DNA of 64,000 nucleotides from JAWKTT01 sp041398965 (GTDB taxonomy: Bacteria > Planctomycetota > Planctomycetia > Planctomycetales > Planctomycetaceae): assembly GCA_041398965.1 (NCBI GenBank), contig JAWKTT010000008.1, positions 62,001 through 126,000 of the forward strand. Direction: 5' to 3'. Position 1 is the first letter of the stretch, and each line of letters begins with the position of its first letter. Under the pieces are notes generated by a model. The model had not been told where the DNA came from and did no database searches. It was given only the letters and a program-made list of their open reading frames with translations. Made by a program: the position numbers and the translations under genes. Below, in pieces: positions 1-7,961 of this stretch.

Positions 1-325
1 GGACGATCGTCAGCCGATCGGCCATGGCGGCCAGCTTGGGAAACGTCCCTCCAAAGGTGATGCCGGGGAGTTTGGTCGACACTTCTCCAGTCGCGCTCGA
101 CACCCCAGCGGGGGCTGTCATTTTCGGGTCGAAGGTCTCAGTTTGACTCGGCCCCCCGTGCAGAAAGAGAAAGACGACCGCCTTATCGGTGATGGGCCGA
201 ATCTCCCCCGCGCCAGAAACGCCCCGCGCCAGAAATTGCGGCAACGCCAACCCTCCCAAAGCCAGGCTCCCCGCCTGCAAGAAGTTCCGTCGCCCGAAAC
301 GCGTGTGACTCGAAAAGTTGAGCAT
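1..325 (-). CDS. DUF1501 family protein, N-terminal part (cut by window edge)
   Basis: The 108 readable residues start at the ATG ending at 325 and run off the left edge. The N-terminus has a twin-arginine signal (RFGRRNFLQAG, then a small hydrophobic stretch), so export by the Tat pathway is likely. It is followed by VVFLFLHGGPSQTETFDPK, the hallmark opening of DUF1501 proteins, which belong to the alkaline phosphatase/sulfatase-like fold. Planctomycetes encode many of these, usually beside a DUF1549/DUF1553 cytochrome-like partner; the partner is not visible here. The substrate is unknown. The family call is firm, but the C-terminal two thirds cannot be inspected. Confidence 0.9.
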   Translation of the reverse strand, partial: MLNFSSHTRFGRRNFLQAGSLALGGLALPQFLARGVSGAGEIRPITDKAVVFLFLHGGPSQTETFDPKMTAPAGVSSATGEVSTKLPGITFGGTFPKLAAMADRLTIV

Positions 326-486
326 CGCCTCGATTCTCCCGAAGGGACCAGTCCCAGCCCCAAGATATCAAAGTCTCCCGATCCTTCGCCACCCCAACGC
401 TCTCCGGTCAACAAAGGCAAGCACTTTACCGCGTTGGGGTGAAGTCGAGACTTTCACTCAGAAGACAGAAAACAGGATTGCGATCA

Positions 487-618
487 CTAATCCTGTCTCG
501 CGCACTCTTCGAGGAGCTTTATACGATCACTCAGGTCACTCAGCTTCTTCTTCATCAGAATATTCTCTGCGAACAGCGTGCACACAAGAATCATTGCGAT
601 TGCCCCTAAGTTTTCCAT
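487..618 (-). CDS. Possible 43-aa single-pass membrane miniprotein
   Basis: An ATG ending at 618 opens a 43-residue frame: about 18 hydrophobic residues (IAMILVCTLFAENIL), a KKK patch, and a charged amphipathic tail (LSDLSDRIKLLEEC). That is a typical small membrane-anchored peptide with a short coiled-coil-like tail. A GGGAG sequence lies about 10 nt upstream. The frame continues open to the right, but that upstream translation is arginine/proline-rich and antisense-like, so the short form is preferred. I do not recognise a family. It lies in an otherwise empty stretch between two minus-strand genes. Confidence 0.4.
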   Translation of the reverse strand: MENLGAIAMILVCTLFAENILMKKKLSDLSDRIKLLEECARQD

Positions 619-782
619 TCTCGGTTCACTCCCACTCTGTAGGTCTTCTCTCCACGCATCAACCAAGACACGGTTGCATGGCAAATCATCAATGTCATTC
701 TGGACGGGCCGACGCGAGTTCTGGAATCGCTGCACGTCAGGAGAATCTGATCGGCACAAGCGACCATCATTCAACGAAGTTT

Positions 783-1175
783 CTATGACGGGGTATGGTT
801 GTGTGTTGGCGGTACCGTGTCGAGGGGAGTGTGGGGATTCTTTTCCTGGGGGAAGCCGAAAACGAAGGCGACGGCGAGAAGAATAAGCGCGAAGCCGACG
901 AGTTCGTTCCAGCGCGGGGACTCTTTCAGGTAGAAGATGGTGAAGCCGCCGAAGATGATAAGGGTGATGACTTCTTGTATCACCTTGAGTTGCGAGGCGG
1001 ACCAGTGAGCGTGGCCGTAGCGGTTGGCGGGGACTTGAAAGCAGTATTCGACGAAAGCGATCCCCCAACTGACGAGGATCGCGATCCAAAGCGGGGCCGA
1101 CTTGAACTTCAGGTGTCCGTACCAGGCGAAGGTCATGAAGAGGTTTGAAATCGTAAGGAGCACTATTGTCAGCAT
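783..1175 (-). CDS. DMT-superfamily small membrane protein (DUF486)
   Basis: The protein is 130 aa from the chosen ATG at 1175 and nearly all hydrophobic, with about four membrane segments. The opening TIVLLTISNLFMTFAWYGHL, then WGIAFVEYCFQVPANRYGH and LKVIQEVITLIIF, match the DUF486 family of drug/metabolite-transporter-like proteins, normally about 110-120 aa. An earlier in-frame start at 1208 would add 11 residues (MFPPATSFGPA) that do not look like the family, so the internal Met is preferred. The C-terminal 20 residues are hydrophilic. No transported substrate is known. It is a single gene with no obvious operon partner. Confidence 0.8.
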   Translation of the reverse strand: MLTIVLLTISNLFMTFAWYGHLKFKSAPLWIAILVSWGIAFVEYCFQVPANRYGHAHWSASQLKVIQEVITLIIFGGFTIFYLKESPRWNELVGFALILLAVAFVFGFPQEKNPHTPLDTVPPTHNHTPS

Positions 1176-1346
1176 GGCGGGTCCGAAAGAGGTGGCTGGG
1201 GGAAACAATTGTTCGAGGGAAAGTGGTAGGACAGGGTTGCGTTGTGGAGAAAGCGGTCGGGGGACAGTGTGGCAGACTGGGTTTGAGTTGCTACTATCCC
1301 GGTCGTTGACTTCTTCGAACCTTCCTCATCAGACTGCAATCAGACC

Positions 1347-2450
1347 ATGTCAAAAACTACGCCGCTTCGTCGCGAGAATTTGTTGTCCATCCTGCGTCGT
1401 GAAGAACTCGACGCGATGTTGGTGACGGGTGAATCGAACGTCAAGTATCTGACCGGTTTCACCGGGGACAGTAGTTACCTGCTCATCGGGGCGGGAGTTT
1501 GCGTGGTCATCAGCGATAGCCGGTACACGACGCAGTTGGCCGAAGAGTGCCCTGGGCTGGATGTCTTCATTCGTAAGACGTCGGAAAAGATCAGCGATTC
1601 GGTCGCCAAGGTGGCGAAGAAGGCCAAGATCGGGAGGCTCGGATTTGAAGGGCATCTCATGTCGTGTGACTTGCGAGATGCGTTGGGGACGGCACTCGAC
1701 AAAGTCGAGTTCCGGTCGATTGGTGGCAAGATCGAGAGTGAGTTACGGGCGATCAAGGATGGGGATGAGGTCGCGGAGACGATCGAGGCTGTGCGTTTGG
1801 CCGAGCGTGGATTCGAGGTGATGCGGGCTTCGATCACTCCGGAGTCAACGGAACTTGCCCTTTCGTGGGAGCTTGAGCGTGCTATCCGGATGTTCGGCGG
1901 TAAGGGGATGGCGTTTGCCCCGATTGTTGGCGTTGGGGACCGGGCGGCTCTGCCTCATTATTCTCCCCAACGCTATGCGGTTCAGCAGTCGCCCTTGTTG
2001 TTAGTCGACTGGGGGGCACAAACCTATCGTGGGTATCGGTCGGATATTACGCGCACCTTAATGACCGGCACGCCGACGAAGAAGATGGAAGAGGTTTACA
2101 ACGTCGTCTTAGAGGCCCAATTGAAAGCGATCGCAGCAATTAAGCCAGGGGCGAAGTGTGCTGATATCGATACGATTGCTCGGGAGCATATCGCTCAGGC
2201 GGGATACGCGAAGTATTTCGGGCATGGTTTAGGACACGGCATCGGTCTCGATATCCACGAGCAACCCCGCTTCTCTCCGAACAGCATCGACGTATTGCAA
2301 CCGGGAATGATTGTCACCGTCGAGCCGGGGATCTATCTTCCAAATAAGTTCGGAGTGCGGATCGAAGATGACGTCCTTGTGACGTCCAATGGCCACGAAG
2401 TCTTGACGACGATTCCTAAGGACTTCGAGTCGATGCTGTGCGGAGCGTAG
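1347..2450 (+). CDS. M24 family Xaa-Pro aminopeptidase (PepQ/PepP-like)
   Basis: At 367 aa this is the usual length of the short bacterial Xaa-Pro peptidases. The N-terminal creatinase-like domain covers residues 1-130 (GESNVKYLTGFTGDSSYLLI). The C-terminal pita-bread metallopeptidase domain carries all five metal ligands: D in LLVDWGA, D in SDITRTL, H in GHGLGHGIGLDIHE, E in TVEPGIYLP and E in VRIEDDVL. It is therefore probably an active dinuclear-metal exopeptidase cutting X-Pro bonds in the cytoplasm. The start ATG at 1347 gives MSKTTPLRRENLL, as in homologues. It converges on a minus-strand secretion gene 26 nt after its stop. Confidence 0.93.
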   Translation: MSKTTPLRRENLLSILRREELDAMLVTGESNVKYLTGFTGDSSYLLIGAGVCVVISDSRYTTQLAEECPGLDVFIRKTSEKISDSVAKVAKKAKIGRLGFEGHLMSCDLRDALGTALDKVEFRSIGGKIESELRAIKDGDEVAETIEAVRLAERGFEVMRASITPESTELALSWELERAIRMFGGKGMAFAPIVGVGDRAALPHYSPQRYAVQQSPLLLVDWGAQTYRGYRSDITRTLMTGTPTKKMEEVYNVVLEAQLKAIAAIKPGAKCADIDTIAREHIAQAGYAKYFGHGLGHGIGLDIHEQPRFSPNSIDVLQPGMIVTVEPGIYLPNKFGVRIEDDVLVTSNGHEVLTTIPKDFESMLCGA

Positions 2451-2476
2451 GGGGCGAGTGTCTCTGTAGGATTCGG

Positions 2477-3541
2477 CTAGATTGCCTGAAGGCCAGCGTT
2501 GATCATGTCGAGATACCAGGCACCAATGCGGAAGATCAGGATGATGATGAAAGTGGCGACGGTTCCCCAGACGGCGGTGGCGGCTGCGGAGGAGAGGAAT
2601 TTGAGGCTACGATACGCCTGGTCTTCAAACTGCGGTCCAAGTCGGTGCAACACCTCGGGGACCGTCCCAGCCACTTCCCCCACGGTGACCATTTGCAGAT
2701 AGGATTTGTCGAAGAGGTCTGTTCTGCGGAACGACTCAGAGATGGTCTGGCCGGCAGAGATGTCGGCGATGAGCGCAGGGCCCTTGGATGCGAAGTAGGG
2801 GTTGCCGGTGGCACTCAGGCTCGCTTCAATCCCTTCGGCGAGTGGAACTCCTGCACTTTGGGTGAGGTGATAGGCCCACGAAAAGCGAGCAATCGCAAAG
2901 GCTCTCAGGCAGGGGCCGATGACGGGAAGATGCAGGAGGAACCGGTGAAAGATGATTAGAGCGGGAAGCACATAGGTTAATCCCTTATAGACTAGGATTA
3001 CCGCGGTCAGGGCGATACCCCAACCGGCGAACCACTTGATGACTCCCGATTCTCCTTGCAGGCCCCAGCCGAGGATGTCGGAACTGACGTCTCCCTCTTC
3101 AGGTTCGCTGGTCCGCATTTCAGCAATAAAACCGGTCGCCCAGATCACCCCTCCAACAACGACAATCGCTGCCAGGAATTGTAGGATTGGCAGGATGATC
3201 TCACTGCGAAACTCGCGTCGGAGTCTTACGGTACTATCATAGTGATCGGCTAATGCTTCTAAGACCTCGGGGAGTTGTCCGGTCTGTTCGCCGACGGAGA
3301 TCATCTTGACGAACAACTCGGGAAGAATGCTCGACCATTCAGCGACAATCGTCGCAAGGTCTTTCCCCTCGCGAAGCCCCTTGACGACATTCTTTGAAAG
3401 CTGCTTCACGCGGGAATGTGCAGCACTTTCGGCAGCGAGTTCGAATGTCTTGATGAACGGAACCCCGGCATGCAACATCGTTCGTAACGAACGACAGAAC
3501 AAAGCGAGATGATGAAGCGGTATTTGTTTCGAGAAGATCAT
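2477..3541 (-). CDS. Type II secretion/type IV pilus inner-membrane protein, GspF/PilC-like
   Basis: The protein is 354 aa with the two-repeat architecture of T2SSF domains. Repeat 1 (about residues 10-130) has LCRSLRTMLHAGVPFIKTFEL and ELFVKMISVGEQTGQLPEVL. Repeat 2 (about 215-335) has FSWAYHLTQSAGVPLAEGIE and SYLQMVTVGEVAGTVPEVL. Membrane helices follow each repeat (about 110-135, 180-205, 325-345). GspF-type proteins form the inner-membrane platform that couples the assembly ATPase to pseudopilus growth. No gspE, gspG or other secretion gene is nearby, so this is a stand-alone copy, as is frequent in planctomycetes. Confidence 0.9.
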   Translation of the reverse strand: MIFSKQIPLHHLALFCRSLRTMLHAGVPFIKTFELAAESAAHSRVKQLSKNVVKGLREGKDLATIVAEWSSILPELFVKMISVGEQTGQLPEVLEALADHYDSTVRLRREFRSEIILPILQFLAAIVVVGGVIWATGFIAEMRTSEPEEGDVSSDILGWGLQGESGVIKWFAGWGIALTAVILVYKGLTYVLPALIIFHRFLLHLPVIGPCLRAFAIARFSWAYHLTQSAGVPLAEGIEASLSATGNPYFASKGPALIADISAGQTISESFRRTDLFDKSYLQMVTVGEVAGTVPEVLHRLGPQFEDQAYRSLKFLSSAAATAVWGTVATFIIILIFRIGAWYLDMINAGLQAI

Positions 3542-3909
3542 CGTGTTCCCTGAGTCTTATTCAGCATCATGCAAGAAAGCTGAAGTCTGCCGACGGAGTG
3601 AGAAGAGTCTGCAAACAGAAGGAAAAGAAACTGTCAGAGAGGGCGATTGCTTCGAGCGAGTGCGGTCCCCACGATCGGATCATGGGACTTCACGGAGTGG
3701 TGAGTCGGGATTGATCGAAGCCGCACGATTGGCGACATCTGGCGAATTTCGAGCGATCGGGTGGAATTCTGCTCTTTCCTGGAAACCGGGTTACGTCCTA
3801 GAATTTCCTGTGGTTTCCAAGGTCGCTCGGTCAACATGTGGCGTCGGTTGGCTGGTTGTGAAGAGCCTGCTTCGCAGGTTGCGGGCGGTCGCCTCGGGGA
3901 GGTATTGCC
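3542..3909. other. Intergenic, divergent promoter region
   Basis: These 368 bases separate the minus-strand gspF-like gene from the plus-strand gene at 3910. They must contain both promoters. I see no RNA gene, strong hairpin or long repeat. A GGGAGG ribosome-binding site at about 3897 serves the gene on the right. Confidence 0.5.
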
Positions 3910-4443
3910 ATGCGAATTGCCGTCGGTGGTGAAGAACTCAAGCGGACGTTTCAGGGTCTTGCTGAGCAGACGTTTCAAGTCGATCTCGGGATCGCTGATC
4001 CTGGGCTCATTGACTACCTTTCGGACTTGCTCGTCCGGTTCATTCGAGTCGATGCGATTTTCAAGGTTCGCAACCTCGAAGGAGAACGGCTCGAAGAGGT
4101 GGTCGCGATGTTGAGCGAAGCTCAGCAGAGAACCGGAACCCCACAACGGGAAATCTATCGTCACATCGGCGACTTCACGCTGTTTTGGACCGGCGTCTAT
4201 CCAGAACAGTTACGTGAACTGAAGCATCCGAGTCGACGGGACTTCCTCATCGACTATCAGCAACAGGGAAAGCGGTCCTATTCGATCGCGAGCAGCCTTG
4301 AAATTGAAGAGTCGAACTCGCTGCTCCTGCATCGGTTGAGCCGAGAGTTTGAAACCTGTTCCTTCGGGTTGCGGAAGGTTCGCGAAGCGTGGTCTCGACT
4401 GGGGAAGCCAACATCCGACAGTTGGGACCCGGACCAGAATTGA
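3910..4443 (+). CDS. Conserved-looking hypothetical protein, 177 aa
   Basis: It starts at ATG 3910 with a GGGAGG Shine-Dalgarno about 8 nt upstream. The protein is soluble, mostly helical and acidic. It has an N-terminal segment EELKRTFQGLAEQTF, a middle segment with IDYLSDLLVRFIRVDAIF, and IYRHIGDFTLFWTGVYPEQL, followed by SRRDFLIDYQQQGKRSYSIA. The composition and codon use look like a genuine gene, and the pattern reads like a conserved planctomycete protein, but I cannot attach a domain or a function. It is followed by the REP-rich island. Confidence 0.75.
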   Translation: MRIAVGGEELKRTFQGLAEQTFQVDLGIADPGLIDYLSDLLVRFIRVDAIFKVRNLEGERLEEVVAMLSEAQQRTGTPQREIYRHIGDFTLFWTGVYPEQLRELKHPSRRDFLIDYQQQGKRSYSIASSLEIEESNSLLLHRLSREFETCSFGLRKVREAWSRLGKPTSDSWDPDQN

Positions 4444-4504
4444 CGCACGTTGTTCGCCACCCAGCCGCCCCCTCAACACCAGTTGCCCCTCCCTCCCAGT
4501 AATC

Positions 4505-4766
4505 GTAGGGCAGGCTCCTGCCTGCCTTCCTTTTGGGGGATGATGGTCACATGCCCAATTAGCGAGCGTAGGTCAGGGTCCTGCCTGGCTTCCTGTTTGG
4601 GGGCCGTCATGTCGCTGTCGGACGGCAGGGACAGTAGGGTCCGCTGTGCGGACCGTGCTCAGGAGGATACACTCTCACAGGTCCGCACAGCGGACCCTAC
4701 TTGGCTGGGCAGTATCGGCAAATCTGAGCAGCAGCCACAAGGAAGTCAGGCAGGAGCCTGACCTAC
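4505..4766. repeat. Cluster of five GTAG-headed REP palindromes
   Basis: Two related palindrome types are interspersed in the gap 4444-4934. Type a (GTAGGgCAGGCTCCTGCC) occurs at about 4505-4526, 4568-4589 and, inverted, 4741-4766. Type b (GTAGGGTCCGCTGTGCGGACC) occurs at about 4634-4654 and, inverted, 4679-4700. Each begins with GTAG next to a palindromic core, the layout of REP elements recognised by RAYT transposases. The last two are in the opposite orientation to the first three, forming REP pairs of the REPIN kind. The rest of the gap contains no gene I can support. Confidence 0.8.
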
Positions 4767-4934
4767 ACGAACTGAAGTTCCGATTTCCGTGGACCCAATC
4801 CCCAAGGACTGGCTAGAATGAACCGGCTCTGGGGCCAGATTGCCAGACGCCCCACAGTCCATTCGCGCACCCAAACACGGCAATCTGACCCCAGCCACCC
4901 CGCCGACTGACCACGTCACCAAGGAGTGGGAAGA

Positions 4935-5312
4935 ATGACACGTCGTAGAAAGCTCGTCTTTTCTCTCATAGCAGGAGTGCCGTTACTCCTGGCAGGTTAC
5001 ATGGTATCCTACCCGATTATGGTTCGACGCTGCAGCACTATCGGTGATGGGTTTGTGCACTGTCCCGGACCGGGGCCGCCCGGAACGTGGGAGTTGCCTG
5101 TTGATTCCGGTGAATTCTGCGCTGACCGTCCGGCAGGTTCGCGCCTGCCTATTTATCGCCCCTTAGACAAAATGATCGATGCATTTCCAGATTCATTTGG
5201 TGTAGGAATGCTCTGGTTGGCGGAAAAAGTGGGGGTCGACAACGCATTCTATACTGCCACGAATTTAAGGCGACAAGCCCGCGACTGCAACGACTATTAT
5301 TCGGTTCCGTGA
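4935..5312 (+). CDS. Hypothetical protein with N-terminal membrane anchor
   Basis: ATG 4935 is chosen over the GTG at 4926 because AAGGAG (4921-4926) lies 8 nt upstream. The 125-aa product begins with a basic MTRRRK, then one hydrophobic helix (about residues 7-28, ending in a YMVSYP region). The outside part is rich in Cys, Pro and Gly (VRRCSTIGDGFVHCPGPGPP, a later EFCADRPAGS and DCNDYY), which suggests an exported, possibly disulfide-bonded domain. No family was recognised. It sits between the REP cluster and the decayed RAYT region. Confidence 0.55.
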   Translation: MTRRRKLVFSLIAGVPLLLAGYMVSYPIMVRRCSTIGDGFVHCPGPGPPGTWELPVDSGEFCADRPAGSRLPIYRPLDKMIDAFPDSFGVGMLWLAEKVGVDNAFYTATNLRRQARDCNDYYSVP

Positions 5313-5506
5313 TCCGGCGACTGGGTGAGCAGAGTGGCATGGTCAAGTGAGAGCCCAATTCGGGTGCCGCTGGGTGCCCCGGCCATTTTATTGGCTAGGT
5401 CGCGGAGCAACGAGACGCTCGACCGTGAGGTTTCTGTGACAGTGGAACTTCCAGTCACACAGGAAGTTCACTGGCAGTCAGGATGGTCACTCGGCGAATC
5501 GACGGT

Positions 5507-5554
5507 CATGAGAAGCATTCTCACTTTGTGACGTTCTCATGCGACAAGCGATGT
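5507..5554 (+). pseudogene. N-terminal scrap of a RAYT-type transposase
   Basis: A short stretch translates as HEKHSHFVTFSCDKRC. This resembles the HFVTFSCYKR opening of REP-associated tyrosine transposases. It breaks off immediately before the first inverted REP copy at 5591 and is separate from the larger remnant at 5656. The neighbourhood 5313-5506 contains nothing I can name. With so few residues, chance resemblance cannot be excluded. Confidence 0.4.
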
Positions 5555-5590
5555 TCTGGCGGGGTGGCATTGTCGGGTAATGGGAGATTG

Positions 5591-6033
5591 TGGGTGCCAT
5601 GCCCTCGCTTGCGTGGGGATGTGACGTTGGGGGGTCGTTTTGCTACGGTCGGCTCATGCAAACAGGTCATCGAAAGCAGCGAAAGGTGTACGACCGGGAG
5701 GGGGACGCTGATTTTCTTACTCTCCTGTTTTCGTCGGCTGCCCCGGCTGAGTCGACAACGGTCGTGCCGGTGGATGGTGGAGGCGATCTGTCTGTCGCGG
5801 GAGACTCATCCCTTCGATCTGTGGGCCTGGGTCATCATGCCGGGACATGTGCACCTGCTCCGCTGACCTCACGCAGGAACCCGGATCGCATCGATCCTCA
5901 GGACGATGAAACAATCCTTCTCCAGACGTGCCATCCTTTGGCTCAAGGAGTACTCACCGGAAGACAAATCACAACTGCTGGATCGACAACCGAACTCGGC
6001 CCGGCATGCCCACAAGCGAGGGCATGGCACCCA
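5591..6033. repeat. Inverted REP pair flanking the RAYT remnant
   Basis: The left copy (about 5591-5621) begins TGGGTGCCATGCCCTCGCTT. The right copy (about 6005-6033) contains its exact inverse over 20 bases (AAGCGAGGGCATGGCACCCA, 6014-6033). The right copy folds as CATGCCC-loop-GGGCATG (6005-6011 with 6020-6026); the left has one mismatch in the same stem. The pair faces inward around the transposase remnant, the arrangement expected for a RAYT locus and its own REPs. This family differs from the one at 4505-4766. Confidence 0.75.
5656..6006 (+). pseudogene. Degenerate REP-associated tyrosine transposase (RAYT, Y1_Tnp)
   Basis: The frame opens at ATG 5656 (MQTGHRKQRKVYDREGDADFLT). It then needs a frame change near 5720 to continue as SCFRRLPRLSRQRSCRWMVEA and HPFDLWAWVIMPGHVHLL. 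HVH is the HUH metal/nickase motif of Y1 transposases. An in-frame TGA (5864-5866) follows, after which the same frame continues as PHAGTRIASILRTMKQSFSRR and AILWLKEYSPEDKSQLL until the right-hand REP at 6005. There is thus one frameshift, one nonsense codon and a truncated C-terminus lacking the catalytic-helix Tyr region I would expect. The gene is dead, but it was once a single-strand DNA transposase acting on REP sequences. Confidence 0.8.
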
Positions 6034-6203
6034 AAATCAACGAACATGCCACCCCGCCTTTCGTCGTACACTGTGCTTCACCTGAAAACGTCCCTGCCGA
6101 CCGTGGTTCGTTGATCGTCCAATCAAACAAGCACTGGAAAACAGCGGAGGTTTTCATGATTTTCATATTTTCAACGCTGGAAGTACGCTGGTTTTAGGTC
6201 TGG

Positions 6204-6256
6204 TGTCGGCTTTCGCTCCGCGAAAGAATCTCTCTTTCGCGGAGTGAAAGGCGACA
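6204..6256. repeat. Long near-perfect palindrome
   Basis: CTTTCGCTCCGCGAAAG (6210-6226) is followed by a 7-nt loop and CTTTCGCGGAGTGAAAG (6234-6250), its inverse with one mismatch. The flanks TGTCGG and GCGACA extend the pairing. It lies after the RAYT remnant and about 170 nt before the next gene. There is no U-run on either side, so it is more likely a repetitive palindrome than a terminator. Confidence 0.7.
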
Positions 6257-6427
6257 ATCAGGCAGGGTGGTATTGTTTGGACGTTTTCAGTGGCACCCCA
6301 AAGGTCAACGGCGTTGAGTGCCACCTCGCCGCAGGTCGGGGGGTCGGGTTTCGTTTTGAGTGCTGATGAAGTAGTCTTCCCGAGGAGTTTCCACTGTTGA
6401 CGATCCCTGCAACTGACGACGTGAGAC

Positions 6428-6922
6428 ATGGTCGATTCTGCCTCTGAGCCGCCGCGTCCTGGGACTGCGTTGATGATCGTGGGGATGCTGGTGACCGGAT
6501 GTGCGGTGCTGGAACTTCTCGACATTCCGTGGCGTTACCCTTTGGCGGGGCGGGGGGGACCTTGGTTGTGGCTGATCGCGGGTATCGGACTGTTGACTGG
6601 TGGGTCATGGGACGTGTGGCGAGAGGATCATCCCCGGACCACATGGTCGCCCCGCGAAAAGGGCCAGCGGTTTCAGTCGCTCGTGTTGTACACTCGGACT
6701 GGCTGCCATCTGTGTGACGATGCGAAACATCTGTTGTCGCAGTATCAACATCTGCTCCCAGCCGTAGTCGAAGTGAACATCGATGAATCGCCCGAACTGC
6801 GAGAGAAGTTTACGACGTGTGTCCCCGTGGTCGAGATCGACCGGAAGATTCGTTTCCGAGGGGCAGTGAGCGAGGCACTGCTTCGCCGGTTGATTGATGG
6901 GACGAGGCCGATGGAGGTTTGA
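6428..6922 (+). CDS. Glutaredoxin-like protein (DUF836) with two N-terminal membrane helices
   Basis: The protein is 164 aa. Residues 12-35 and about 42-58 are hydrophobic (LMIVGMLVTGCAVLELL; GPWLWLIAGIGLLTGG). A basic linker leads to a C-terminal thioredoxin-fold domain (about 84-160) with LVLYTRTGCHLCDDAKHLL, a CxxC redox pair, and the cis-Pro segment TCVPVVEIDRKIRF. Glutaredoxin-like DUF836 proteins are usually only about 80-90 aa and soluble; here the domain is tethered to the membrane, so it probably acts on membrane or membrane-proximal disulfides from the cytosolic face. That location is inference. Its stop is 67 nt before the hydrolase gene. Confidence 0.85.
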   Translation: MVDSASEPPRPGTALMIVGMLVTGCAVLELLDIPWRYPLAGRGGPWLWLIAGIGLLTGGSWDVWREDHPRTTWSPREKGQRFQSLVLYTRTGCHLCDDAKHLLSQYQHLLPAVVEVNIDESPELREKFTTCVPVVEIDRKIRFRGAVSEALLRRLIDGTRPMEV

Positions 6923-6989
6923 AGGGGGAGGAGTCACAGGATTCAGGAGTCAGGGGATGCAGGTTAGGGATTAGGGATTGGAGGGGAGC

Positions 6990-7961
6990 ATGAGGGGGAT
7001 TTGTTGGGGGGTGTTGTTGTGTGTCGGTCTTTTCTTTGTAGGGAGCGTCTCTGCGGGGGAGCCGACGTGGGAGGGGGTGGAGTTTGCGAAGGTGGGGGAG
7101 GTTTCGCTCAAGCTTGACCTGTATCTTCCGGAGGGAGCGGGGCGACGTGAGGGTGTCGAGGGAAAAACACGGGGGCTGCCGCCGTTGGTTGTGTATGTGC
7201 ATGGAGGGGCTTGGCGCGCGGGTTCGCGGGGGAAGCCGCCGGTTTCCGATTGGACATCGCTGGGGTTTGCGGTGGCGAGTGTCGACTACCGACTGAGCAC
7301 GATGGATCGATTCCCGGCTCAGATTCACGACATTAAAGCGGCGATTCGTTATCTGCGGGCACACCATGAACGGTTGCAGATTGACACGTCGGTCATTGCG
7401 ATCGTGGGGTCGTCAGCCGGGGGGCATTTGGCGGCATTGGTCGGGGTCACCAATGGGGACCGGGAGTTGGAAGGGACTGTCGGCGATCATTTGGAACAGT
7501 CGTCCGATGTGCAGGCGATTGTGTCGTATTATGGTGCCTCGAATCTGGAGACGATTCTGTCTCAATCGACGCCACACGGTTTGAGCGTGCGTGTTCCTGC
7601 TTTGGAATTACTGCTGGGGGGACAGCCTGAAAAGGTGGTGGCACTGGCGAAGCAGGCGAGCCCGGTGACGCATGTCGACAAATCCGACCCGCCGTTGCTG
7701 TTGGTTCACGGAGATCAGGATCGGCAAATGCCCGTGAATCAGTCGTTAGAACTGCAAGGGGCGTACGAAGCGGTGAATCGACCTGTCACGTTGCAGGTTC
7801 TACACGGCAGCGGACATGGTGGCGCGGAGTTCTATGCTCCTCCGGCCCGAGATGTGGCGATCGAGTTTTTGAACCGCCACCTGAGAGAACGGCGGGGCAG
7901 TCGGGACGAGTCGTCTTCATCGGCCACACCGCAAGGAGTACGAGATGTTGGGCGCAGATGA
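6990..7961 (+). CDS. Secreted alpha/beta hydrolase (esterase/lipase, BD-FAE-like)
   Basis: ATG 6990 is preceded by GGAGGGGAG; a TTG at 6978 is possible but would place this ribosome-binding site inside the gene. The 323-aa product begins with a signal peptide (ICWGVLLCVGLFFVGSVSA). The core shows LDLYLPEG, the oxyanion motif VYVHGGAWRAG, the nucleophile elbow IVGSSAGGHLA, an acid residue in LLVHGDQDRQMP and the histidine in HGSGHGGAEFY. The catalytic triad Ser-Asp-His is complete, so it should be active on carboxylic esters outside the cytoplasm. The natural substrate cannot be read. The C-terminus is a short hydrophilic tail. Confidence 0.9.
   Translation: MRGICWGVLLCVGLFFVGSVSAGEPTWEGVEFAKVGEVSLKLDLYLPEGAGRREGVEGKTRGLPPLVVYVHGGAWRAGSRGKPPVSDWTSLGFAVASVDYRLSTMDRFPAQIHDIKAAIRYLRAHHERLQIDTSVIAIVGSSAGGHLAALVGVTNGDRELEGTVGDHLEQSSDVQAIVSYYGASNLETILSQSTPHGLSVRVPALELLLGGQPEKVVALAKQASPVTHVDKSDPPLLLVHGDQDRQMPVNQSLELQGAYEAVNRPVTLQVLHGSGHGGAEFYAPPARDVAIEFLNRHLRERRGSRDESSSSATPQGVRDVGRR

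Noticed and set aside
4505..4766. CRISPR or small RNA cluster
   Set aside because: The repeats are few, palindromic, irregularly spaced and in both orientations with a GTAG head, which fits REPs better.
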